Source: Schlegelella aquatica (lineage in GTDB: Bacteria > Pseudomonadota > Gammaproteobacteria > Burkholderiales > Burkholderiaceae_C). From it: DNA of 64,000 nt. The position numbers were made by a program, and so were the translations under genes. The stretch covers positions 868,001 through 932,000 of the forward strand of contig NZ_CP110257.1 of assembly GCF_026013905.1 (NCBI RefSeq), read 5' to 3'. Numbering within the stretch: position 1 is the stretch's first letter; every line of letters begins with the position of its first letter. Positions 36,543 to 44,226 of the stretch are shown one piece after another. The notes beneath the pieces were generated by a model, which saw only the letters and a program-made list of their open reading frames with translations, was not told the origin of the DNA and did not search any database.

Positions 36543-37151
36543 GTGGCGAACAAGGGCAAGATCCTGGTGGTGGACGACGACCGTCTGGTGCTGGCCACCC
36601 TGACGCATGGCTTGGTGCAGGCGGGCTACGACGTCATCGACGCAGACAACGGCGACGACGCGATCCTGCTCGCCCGCGAGCACCGGCCGCAGCTCGCGCT
36701 GCTCGACATCCGCATGGAGGGCAAGAGCGGCTTCGACGTGGCCGCCTATCTGCGCGACTACCTGAAGATCCCCTTCATGTTCCTCTCCGCCTTCTCGGAC
36801 GAGGAGACGATTCGGCAAGTCCAGGCGCTGGGCGCGGTGGCCTACCTCGTCAAGCCGCTCGACATCCGCCAGATCGTGCCGGCCGTGGAGGCCGCGTTCG
36901 CGCACCGCCAGCACGTCACGGCGCAGGCTCCGGCCGCCGCGCCGGCCGTGGAGCAGGGGGCGCCCGCCGGTCTTCTGGACGACATCGTGCCGATCGCCGT
37001 CGGCATCGCCATGCACCGGTTCTCCCTCGACCGCAAGCAGGCGCTGGAGAAGCTGCAGCGAGCCGCCGAACAGGAGCGCGTGAGCCTGGAGGAGCAGTGC
37101 CGCCGCATGGTGCAGGCGCTGGAGACCCTGGTCGCCCCGGGCCGGCTGTAG
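36543..37151 (+). CDS. ANTAR-domain response regulator
   Basis: 202 residues from a GTG start. Receiver domain: DDD at 11-13, phospho-acceptor Asp55 in LLDIRMEGKSGFD, the Ser/Thr site FLSAFSDEE, and Lys in YLVKPLD. The C-terminus (about 145-195) is an ANTAR RNA-binding domain (IAMHRFSLDRKQALEKLQ). ANTAR regulators prevent transcription termination by binding paired hairpins in nascent RNA. With the preceding HisKA_2 kinase it forms a PdtaS/PdtaR-like pair. The start is uncertain; the frame is open for 42 further codons upstream, but those residues look like non-coding sequence. Confidence 0.85.
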   Translation: MANKGKILVVDDDRLVLATLTHGLVQAGYDVIDADNGDDAILLAREHRPQLALLDIRMEGKSGFDVAAYLRDYLKIPFMFLSAFSDEETIRQVQALGAVAYLVKPLDIRQIVPAVEAAFAHRQHVTAQAPAAAPAVEQGAPAGLLDDIVPIAVGIAMHRFSLDRKQALEKLQRAAEQERVSLEEQCRRMVQALETLVAPGRL

Positions 37152-37173
37152 GCGCGGTCCGTCCCTCGCTGGG

Positions 37174-38880
37174 TCACACCCGGCGTTCGCCCAGCGTGAA
37201 GTAGAACGTCGCCCCCGCCCCCACCTCCGATTCGGCCCAGATCTGGCCGCCGTGGCGGCGGATGATGCGCTGTACCGAGGCGAGGCCGACCCCGGTGCCC
37301 GGGAACTCGGTGGCCCCGTGCAGCCGCTGGAACACGCCGAACAGGCGGTCCGCGAAGCGCATGTCGAAGCCCGCTCCGTTGTCCTTGACGAAGTAGATCG
37401 TGCGCTGCCCCTCGTGGCGAGCGCCGAATTCGATCAGGGCGCGCTCGCGCTTGCTGCTGTACTTCCACGCGTTGCCCAGCAGGTTCTCCAAGGCCACGCG
37501 CAGCAAGGTGGGATCGCCTTCTGCGACCAGGCCGGGCGCGATGCGCACCTCGACCAGGCGGCCGGGGCTTTGCCGGCGCAGGTCGTCGACGATGTAGGTC
37601 GCCAGCTGCGACAGGTTGACCGGCTGGTGCTGCAGCGGTTGCGCCGACAGACGCGACAGCGACAGCAGCGCGTCGATCATGCCGTTCATGCGGGCGGCCG
37701 CGCCCAGCACGCGGTCGAGATGGTCGTTGCCGATGCGGTCGAGCGAGCGGCCGTAGTCTTCCTTGAGGATGCGCGCGAAACCCTCGACCACCCGGATCGG
37801 TGCCCGCAGGTCGTGCGAGACGGTGTAGCTGAAGGACTCCAGTTCCCGCTCGGCCGCCTGGCGCTCGGCACGGGCGATCTCATCGGCGCTGGTGGTCGCC
37901 GGCGTGAACACGGCGAGCAGGACGCGCCGCTCGGTGCCACCGTGCCGGAAGGTGAACGTGTCCAACTGGGCCGTCCACGTCGGGGCGCCGCCGCCCGCAT
38001 GCGCGGGCAGGGGCACCCCGAGGTGTTCGCACACGGGGGCCAGCGGCCAGTCGGGCACGCGCGCGAGCGCCTCGATCAGATCGCACCCGGCGAGCCGGGT
38101 GGGGCTGTCGCCCAGGTGCCGCGCGGCCACGCCGTTGCAGTGCCGGATCCGGAAACGCGCCTCAGCCCCGTCTGCGGCTTGCGCGAGGACGACGGCGCTG
38201 GGCACCGCATCGAGCAGGTGCAGTCCCACTTCGCGATCGAACTGCAGCTCCGTGCGTTCGGACACGTCGCACGCCGTGCCTTGGTAGCCGATGAACCGGC
38301 CCTGGGTGTCGAACCGAGGCAGCCCTTCGAGCAGCCAGAGACTGCGGCGGCCCTCGGCCTCGAGCCGGTGCGCGGCGAGCCCCTCGATCGGGCGGTGCGC
38401 CTCGAGCATCTGGCGGAACGCCCGCCACAGTTCGGCATCGCTGTGGAAGTCCTCCCAAAGAGGGCGCCCCAGCCGGTCCTCCACCTGCCAGTCGGCGGCG
38501 GGCGCGCCGCGGGGCGGGCGCAGCAGCACCAGTCGATGGCCGGCGTCCGTTTCCCAGTACCACAGGGGCAGGAGTTGGGCGAGCCCCTGGTGCTGCAGCT
38601 GCAGCCCACGCTGGGCGGCGTCCAGACGCTCGAGCCGTTGCGAGAACCACCAGGCGAGCGACATCGCCAGCACCAGGCCGAGCACGAAGACGAGCATCAG
38701 CACGCCCGACTGCATCACCGCGCGCACGCCCTCGGCCCACGAGTCATGAAGCCAGGCGGCCCCGGCCACGCTCAACCCCACCCACACGAGCGTCACGGCC
38801 GCGCCGGCTCCGGCGGCGAAGACCAGGCGCCTGCCCGCGGCTGCGTCGGCAGTGGGATGGACGGAACTCATCGGGGGCAT
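37174..38880 (-). CDS. Membrane PAS sensor histidine kinase
   Basis: 568 residues. Two membrane helices (about 17-42 and 57-80) enclose a very short periplasmic loop. One or two PAS domains follow (about 100-330), then HisKA with His356 in SYTVSHDLRAPIRVVEGFA, and a HATPase (FVKDNGAGFDMRFADRLFG; GVGLASVQRIIRRHGG). The HisKA/HATPase type resembles bacteriophytochrome-like kinases. There is no receiver attached, so its partner is elsewhere; the adjacent Hpt/receiver genes are candidates. Start ambiguous between ATGs at 38880 and 38871. Confidence 0.88.
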   Translation of the reverse strand: MPPMSSVHPTADAAAGRRLVFAAGAGAAVTLVWVGLSVAGAAWLHDSWAEGVRAVMQSGVLMLVFVLGLVLAMSLAWWFSQRLERLDAAQRGLQLQHQGLAQLLPLWYWETDAGHRLVLLRPPRGAPAADWQVEDRLGRPLWEDFHSDAELWRAFRQMLEAHRPIEGLAAHRLEAEGRRSLWLLEGLPRFDTQGRFIGYQGTACDVSERTELQFDREVGLHLLDAVPSAVVLAQAADGAEARFRIRHCNGVAARHLGDSPTRLAGCDLIEALARVPDWPLAPVCEHLGVPLPAHAGGGAPTWTAQLDTFTFRHGGTERRVLLAVFTPATTSADEIARAERQAAERELESFSYTVSHDLRAPIRVVEGFARILKEDYGRSLDRIGNDHLDRVLGAAARMNGMIDALLSLSRLSAQPLQHQPVNLSQLATYIVDDLRRQSPGRLVEVRIAPGLVAEGDPTLLRVALENLLGNAWKYSSKRERALIEFGARHEGQRTIYFVKDNGAGFDMRFADRLFGVFQRLHGATEFPGTGVGLASVQRIIRRHGGQIWAESEVGAGATFYFTLGERRV

Positions 38881-39342
38881 TGTACGAAGGCGCCTGTGCA
38901 CGGGATCTCTGGGCGGGATGGCGTGCAGGCCCGAGGCGCTGCGACCGCCGCCCGCGCCGCCAGGCGGCACGGATCAGGGCTTTCCCCAGGCAGGCTCAAG
39001 CGAGACACGTGGGTGCCGAAAACCGGCAGACCGGGCGGGCGAGCATCAGCGCTTGCGAACCGGATGTCATTGATGTGCGACAAGACCCCTTTGCTGGTGC
39101 ATCGACAATCGGTCGTGCCATGCTTGCAAATCGGCCTGGGTGTGACGCAGATCACGGCGCGCTTCGGCGCGCGGGAGCCTGTCTGCCCAGAGGGCCCCGG
39201 TTTCGGGGAGGATGTGCATTTGGCACGCGCGAGCGGGCGGTTTCAGCCTGAAGCGACCTGCGCTTTCGCTTTGCCGGATCATGAGTCGATGAGGGCCGCC
39301 CCGCCCACGAGGCCGGGCCGCCAGCCAGTCATGGAGCCCCAC
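38881..39342. other. Gene-free stretch between divergent kinase and Hpt genes
   Basis: 462 bases with no convincing gene. It holds a CRP/FNR-like palindrome (39141-39156) and presumably promoters for both divergent genes, but no clear -35/-10 pair or sigma-28 site was found. Two in-frame ATGs at 39289 and 39331 could extend the Hpt gene into it. Confidence 0.5.
39141..39156. promoter_or_regulatory. CRP-like palindrome
   Basis: TGTGACGCAGATCACG fits TGTGA-N6-TCACA with one mismatch at the last base. It lies about 200 bases upstream of the Hpt gene and 260 upstream of the divergent kinase. A single short match, so chance is possible. Confidence 0.3.
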
Positions 39343-39711
39343 ATGTTCGTACCCGACCCCAGCGTCTTCGATGGCGAGGCCCTTGCGCGGCTGCGCGAAC
39401 TCGACCCGAAGGGGGAGAGCCGACTGCTGGAGCGCCTGTTCCGGACGTTTCAGTCCTCGCTGGACAAGCTCATCCCCCAGATGTTGAACGCCCACAAGGC
39501 CGGTGATCTCGCGACAATGCGGTTGACGGCCCACACGCTGAAGTCTTCCAGTGCGAGTGTGGGCGCGGCACGCCTGTCGGCCTCCTGCGCGGAACTCGAG
39601 GCCGCCATACGCGCAGGCGGCCCGGGGCCTTTTGACCGCCTCGTGGAGGCCGTGCGGCAGGAGGCCGCACGGGTGCATCAGAGTCTGGAAGGCTTGCTGG
39701 GGTCCGATTGA
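39343..39711 (+). CDS. Stand-alone Hpt phosphotransfer protein
   Basis: 122 residues, a single Hpt four-helix domain. The phospho-acceptor is His64 in the AHTLKSSSASVGA motif (family form HxLKGxS). Hpt proteins pass phosphate between receiver domains. It directly precedes, with a one-base overlap, a receiver-GGDEF-EAL gene, so that receiver is the most likely target. GGAG lies six bases before the chosen ATG; an ATG 12 bases earlier is also in frame. Confidence 0.85.
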   Translation: MFVPDPSVFDGEALARLRELDPKGESRLLERLFRTFQSSLDKLIPQMLNAHKAGDLATMRLTAHTLKSSSASVGAARLSASCAELEAAIRAGGPGPFDRLVEAVRQEAARVHQSLEGLLGSD

Positions 39712-41960
39712 TGGTGTCTCACCCGCCACGCGATGGAGCCGACGAAGATCGGCCCTCGGTGCTGCTCGTCGACGACGACGAGGTCAACTTGCTGTTGACC
39801 TCGACGGCCCTGCGCGAGCGCGGCTTCTCCATCACGGAGGCCTCCAGCGGGCCCCAGGCCCTGCGCCTGCTGGCGGACTGGTCTCCCGACGTCATCGTGC
39901 TGGACGCGATCATGCCCGGGATGGACGGCTTCGCCGTGTGCCGCGAACTGCGCCACATGGCCGGCTTCCTGTCCACCCCGGTGCTCATGCTCACCGGTCT
40001 GGACGACGAGGCCTCGATCAACCGGGCCTATGAGGTCGGGGCCACCGACTTCTTCGTCAAGTCCAACCAGTGGAGCCTGCTGGCCGGCCGACTGCGCTAC
40101 CTGCTGCGCTCGTCCCGCACGCGCCAGGAGCTCGAGCGCAGCAAGGCGCAGTTGGCCCGGGCCCAAGATCTCGCCCGTATGGGCAGCTTCGACTGGTATC
40201 CGTTGCACCGCGAGCTCGTCGTCTCGGTCGAGGCCCTCAAGGTGTTCGGCCTCAGGCCGGGCGAAACACTGCCCCTGCGCTCGGCGCTGCGCATGATCGC
40301 GCGCGAGGAGCGCAAGCGCTTCTTCGCCATGCTGCGCGAAGTGGGGCGGCACTACTCGGTCCTGTGTACGGACGTGCCGGTCGTGCTGCGCGACAGCCGC
40401 CAGCGCGTATTGCACCTGGAAGCCGAGCCCGAGTTCGACGAGCACGGCCATGTCGTGCGCTACACCGGCATCATCCAGGACGTCACCGACCGCCGGATCG
40501 CCGAAGACAAGATCAAGCACCTGGCCAACTTCGATGCGCTCACCGGTTTGCCCAATCGCAGGCAACTCATCTGGCGCTGCGAGCGGGCCATCGAGCACGC
40601 CCGCAACCTCGGGCACCAGGTGGGCCTGCTGCTGATCGACCTCGACCGCTTCAAGATCATCAACGACACGCTGGGCCATTCGGCCGGGGACGAACTGCTG
40701 GTCGAAGTCGCCAAGCGGCTGCGCGGTTGCGTGAGGCATTCCGACCAGGTGATCGACACCACGTTCGAGACGCTGGGCGCGCGGGCGCACCGCACGCTCG
40801 AGGCCGTCGGCCGCCTCGGCGGAGACGAGTTCGTGGCTTTGCTGCCCGAAGTGACCGAGGAGCGTGACGCCGAGCGCGTGGCCATGCGCATCCTGGAGGC
40901 GCTGCGCGACCCGGTGCTGGTGGGCGGGCAGGAGTGTTTCGTGACCGCCAGCGTCGGCATTGCGATCTTCCCGCGCGATGGGCAGAGCGTGGCCGACCTG
41001 CTGCGCAACTCGGACGTGGCGATGTATTCGGTCAAGGCGGCCGGTCGCAATGCCGCTTCGGTCTACACGCCCCAGCTCGCCGGCAAAGGGCGCGAGAAGC
41101 TCGAACTGGAGACCGCGCTGCACAAGGCGCTGGAGCGCGAGGAGCTGGTGCTGCACTACCAGCCCAAGGTCGATGTGCGCAGCGCCAGGATGGTGGGTGC
41201 CGAGGCGCTGATGCGCTGGCAGCGCGGCGGCCAGCTGGTGCCGCCGGCCGAGTTCATCCCGCTGGCCGAGGAGACGGGCCTCATCATCCCGATGAGCGAA
41301 TGGGCGATCCGCGAGGCGTTGCGGCAGGCCCGCGTCTGGCAGGAACGCTTCGGTTTCGACGCCTCGATTGCCGTCAACCTGCCCAGCCGGCTCTTCCAGC
41401 GCCATGGCCTGGTCGAGCACGTGCTGCAGTGCGCGGGCGAGAGCGGTGTGTCGGCCGACAAGCTGGAGCTGGAGATCACCGAGACCGGGCTGATGAAGGA
41501 TCTGCAGTCCGTCATTCCCTCGCTGCGGCAGCTCACCGACGTCGGCGTCGAGATCGCGATCGACGACTTCGGCACCGGCTACTCGTCGCTCGCCTACCTC
41601 ACCACGCTGCCCATCCGCGAGCTCAAGATCGACCGATCCTTCGTGCACGACCTCGGGGTGCGGCACGAGAGTTCCGCGGTCGTCACCGCCATCATCGCGC
41701 TCGCCCGGTCGCTGGGCCTGCGAGTGATCGCCGAGGGCGTGGAGACGCTCCTGCAGATGGAGGCGCTCAACCGTCTCGGTTGCAGCGTCATGCAAGGCTT
41801 CCTGTTCAGTCGCCCGTTGCCTGCGGAGCAAGTGGAGCTGTGGCTGCAGCAGACGGTGCTGCCACGCAAGGCGCCGTGGATCGGCCGTGTCGGGGCAGCG
41901 AGCGAGGACGCAGGGGCCGTGTCCGCCGGGCGTCAACCCTGGCCGCATTCAGTGCTTTGA
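39711..41960 (+). CDS. Receiver-PAS-GGDEF-EAL c-di-GMP enzyme
   Basis: 749 residues. Receiver domain 15-130 with acidic pocket DDD, phospho-acceptor Asp65 (VLDAIMPGMDG), Thr and Lys intact. A PAS-like segment follows (145-270), then GGDEF with an intact active site (GGDEF at 370-374) but an extra stretch of roughly 20 residues just before it and no RxxD inhibitory site. The EAL domain has EAL at 498-500, DDFGTGYSSLAYL and KIDRSF, so phosphodiesterase activity is expected. Output direction cannot be read from the sequence. Coupled to the Hpt gene upstream (TGATG) and the diguanylate cyclase gene downstream (TGATG). Confidence 0.92.
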   Translation: MVSHPPRDGADEDRPSVLLVDDDEVNLLLTSTALRERGFSITEASSGPQALRLLADWSPDVIVLDAIMPGMDGFAVCRELRHMAGFLSTPVLMLTGLDDEASINRAYEVGATDFFVKSNQWSLLAGRLRYLLRSSRTRQELERSKAQLARAQDLARMGSFDWYPLHRELVVSVEALKVFGLRPGETLPLRSALRMIAREERKRFFAMLREVGRHYSVLCTDVPVVLRDSRQRVLHLEAEPEFDEHGHVVRYTGIIQDVTDRRIAEDKIKHLANFDALTGLPNRRQLIWRCERAIEHARNLGHQVGLLLIDLDRFKIINDTLGHSAGDELLVEVAKRLRGCVRHSDQVIDTTFETLGARAHRTLEAVGRLGGDEFVALLPEVTEERDAERVAMRILEALRDPVLVGGQECFVTASVGIAIFPRDGQSVADLLRNSDVAMYSVKAAGRNAASVYTPQLAGKGREKLELETALHKALEREELVLHYQPKVDVRSARMVGAEALMRWQRGGQLVPPAEFIPLAEETGLIIPMSEWAIREALRQARVWQERFGFDASIAVNLPSRLFQRHGLVEHVLQCAGESGVSADKLELEITETGLMKDLQSVIPSLRQLTDVGVEIAIDDFGTGYSSLAYLTTLPIRELKIDRSFVHDLGVRHESSAVVTAIIALARSLGLRVIAEGVETLLQMEALNRLGCSVMQGFLFSRPLPAEQVELWLQQTVLPRKAPWIGRVGAASEDAGAVSAGRQPWPHSVL

Positions 41961-43807
41961 TGGACGCGCCGCCCTCCGGCCGCAGTGGTCCGGCCACGCT
42001 TCCTGCGCCGCTCGGCGATGCGCCGCGCACGCCCGCACAGCTCGCCAAGGCCGCCTTGCTGCGTCTGGCGCAGGAGCGACTCGAGCCGACGCCCGACAAC
42101 TACGCGCGGGCTTACCGCGCCGAGGCCGGCGAGCCCGCGGCTCCACCTGCGGAAGCCGCGGACGCTCTCAAGGTGCTGGAGCGGCTGATCGAGCGCCAGC
42201 GGCTCGGCGCCGAGCTGGCCGACGCCGTTCGCCAGCGTCGATGGGAGCAGGCCGAGCGCCTCGCGGCACAGGCGGCCCCTGCTTCGGCGGCGGGAGCCGC
42301 CGACGACGCCGCGTCCTGGGCGCCGCTCATCGGGCGCTTGGTGCGCGGTCTGGAGCGTGGAGGGCGCCAGTGGACGAGCGCGCGCAAGAAGGACAGCCTG
42401 CAACGCGTCCTGACGGCGCTGCGCCACGAGCCCGCGAAGCTGCCGCAGCGCCTGTCGCAGCTACTCGACCAGTGGGAGAGCGACCGGCTCGACGACCCCG
42501 CCTTTGTCGCCGAGGAGGGGGCGCCGGCGCCCACGGGTTTCGGCGCCTCGGGCTTCGGCCTCACTCGCCCCGGGCCGCTGGAGGGGGCGGCTGCCATCGA
42601 GCCGGAGCCGGCACTGAGCACGGCCTGGCAGGCCGCGGTCGCGGACCTCGCCCGGGCGACGCAACCGGTGCTGCCCGACGATGACTCCCGTTGCGTGCGG
42701 CTCAAGGGGCGGCTCGAGGATCTGTTGCCCGCTCTCCAAGAAGAGCCCGACGACGGACTGGCCGAGGACTGGCGAGGCTGGGCGGCCGATGCCCGCCGAC
42801 TGCTCGAGCACCGGCAGCACCTCACGGAGCAGTTGCGCGCACTTTGCCAGGAGCTGACCGAGGGCTTGAGCGATCTGACCGAGGAGGGCAGCTGGGTGCA
42901 GGGGCAATGCCAGTTGATGCGGGCCCGCCTGGAGGAGGGACTGACCGCACGCACCGTGCGCAGCGTCAACCACTTGCTGCACGCCACCCGCAGCCAGCAG
43001 CGCGAACTCAAGCAGCAGCGCGAGCGCGCCCGCGACGCTCTGAAGCAGGTGATCAACACCATGCTGGAGGAGATCCAGACGCTCAGCGCCGACACCGGGC
43101 GCTTCCACGACAACGTCGGACGCTACGCGACCGTCATCGAGCAGGCCGAATCGCTGGAAAGCCTGGCCGGCGTGGTCAAAGAGCTGGTGGAAGAGGCCCG
43201 CACGGTGCAGGCCCAAGTGGGGCAGGCGCAGCAGCGGCTCGTGCGCGAGCAGGCGCAGGCGCGCCAACTCGACGAGCGCGTGCGCGAGCTCGAAGCCGAG
43301 TTGCAGCGCCTGTCGACCGAGGTGGCCACCGACCCGCTGACCCAGATCGCCAACCGGCGGGGCCTGATCCAGGCGTTCGAGGCGGAGCAATCGCGTACCG
43401 AGCGCAGCGGGCAGCCCCTGTCCGTGGGGCTGCTGGACATCGACAACTTCAAGAAGCTCAACGACAGCCTCGGCCACCAGACCGGCGACGAAGCGCTCAA
43501 GTTCCTCGCGCATCACGTCAAGCAGGCCCTGCGGCCGATGGACACGGTGGCCCGCTATGGCGGCGAGGAGTTCGTCGTGCTGCTGCCCGACACCACCGCC
43601 GAGGAGGCGCAGGTGGTGCTCACCCGTCTGCAGCGCACGCTCACGGCCCAGTTCTTCATGCACGAGGAACGCCAGGTGTTCATCACCTTCTCCGCAGGCG
43701 TCACGCTCTACCGACCCGGCGAGCGCCTGGAAGAGGCGCTCGAGCGGGCCGACGAGGCTCTGTACGAAGCCAAGCGCACCGGAAAGAACCGCACCTGCCT
43801 CGCATGA
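41960..43807 (+). CDS. Diguanylate cyclase with helical N-terminal region
   Basis: 615 residues. The N-terminal 450 residues are helical with long coiled coils near 330-450 and no membrane segment or recognised sensor domain. The C-terminal GGDEF domain has the active motif GGEEF at 534-538 and an inhibitory I-site RPMD nine residues before it, so it should synthesise c-di-GMP with product inhibition. The ATG overlaps the stop of the previous gene by one base, giving a three-gene Hpt/receiver-GGDEF-EAL/cyclase operon. Confidence 0.9.
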   Translation: MDAPPSGRSGPATLPAPLGDAPRTPAQLAKAALLRLAQERLEPTPDNYARAYRAEAGEPAAPPAEAADALKVLERLIERQRLGAELADAVRQRRWEQAERLAAQAAPASAAGAADDAASWAPLIGRLVRGLERGGRQWTSARKKDSLQRVLTALRHEPAKLPQRLSQLLDQWESDRLDDPAFVAEEGAPAPTGFGASGFGLTRPGPLEGAAAIEPEPALSTAWQAAVADLARATQPVLPDDDSRCVRLKGRLEDLLPALQEEPDDGLAEDWRGWAADARRLLEHRQHLTEQLRALCQELTEGLSDLTEEGSWVQGQCQLMRARLEEGLTARTVRSVNHLLHATRSQQRELKQQRERARDALKQVINTMLEEIQTLSADTGRFHDNVGRYATVIEQAESLESLAGVVKELVEEARTVQAQVGQAQQRLVREQAQARQLDERVRELEAELQRLSTEVATDPLTQIANRRGLIQAFEAEQSRTERSGQPLSVGLLDIDNFKKLNDSLGHQTGDEALKFLAHHVKQALRPMDTVARYGGEEFVVLLPDTTAEEAQVVLTRLQRTLTAQFFMHEERQVFITFSAGVTLYRPGERLEEALERADEALYEAKRTGKNRTCLA

Positions 43808-43924
43808 GTCGGCCGGCCGCGGCTGCGCGGATCGCCCGGGCTCCGTCGGGTTGCAGCGGCACGATGCTTGCCGGCAGTGGGGCAGGGCGGCTTGCAGGAC
43901 GCCCGCGTTCGTGAAGGAGTGCTC

Positions 43925-44041
43925 ATGTTGCCGATGCCGATGCCCCGTGCCGCCGCCCCGGAGGGCCGGTCTGAGCCCGCGCGAGGCCCCCACACGCGGC
44001 GCAAGAACCCCGGCAAGCGCCCCGGCCAAGGAGGAAGCTGA
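43925..44041 (+). CDS. Possible 38-residue basic small protein
   Basis: A 38-codon frame begins with ATG after GAAGGAG at a five-base spacing, one of the better ribosome binding sites in this region. The product starts MLPMPMPRAAAPEG and ends in a Lys/Arg/Gly-rich tail (TRRKNPGKRPGQGG). It lies 117 bases after the cyclase gene. I do not recognise it. Low complexity and high GC mean it may be a chance frame. Confidence 0.25.
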   Translation: MLPMPMPRAAAPEGRSEPARGPHTRRKNPGKRPGQGGS

Positions 44042-44142
44042 GCCGGCCCCGGCGGGCCGCGGAGCGCTGCCCACCCGTAACGAGCCCGGCCCGCCGGGAG
44101 TTCAGATTGCACGGTCCGACGTGGGTTGTGGACCGGCGCGAC

Positions 44143-44170
44143 TTCAAGTCGAGGGAGCGGGTGCCGATAA
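44143..44170 (+). promoter_or_regulatory. Sigma-28 (FliA) promoter of the PAS/GAF/GGDEF/EAL gene
   Basis: TTCAAG, 14 bases, then GCCGATAA (exact -10 consensus). Same spacing and box sequence as the fliD and flgM sites. The expected transcript start lies about 50 bases before the ATG at 44227. Confidence 0.75.
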
Positions 44171-44226
44171 TCCGGCGAGTCCTGCCGGGTGGCGGCGGGA
44201 CCTTACCGCCCGCCTCGAACCTCGCG

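Larger units (their letters stand above)
43808..44226. other. Stretch between the cyclase gene and the PAS/GAF/GGDEF/EAL gene
   Basis: 419 bases. It contains one possible small basic gene (43925-44041) and a strong sigma-28 promoter (44143-44170). Nothing else was recognised. The first 100 bases hold no clear terminator for the cyclase operon. Confidence 0.6.

Noticed and set aside
39230..39250. TGGCACG resembling a sigma-54 -24 element upstream of the Hpt gene
   Set aside because: No GC doublet at the required position downstream.
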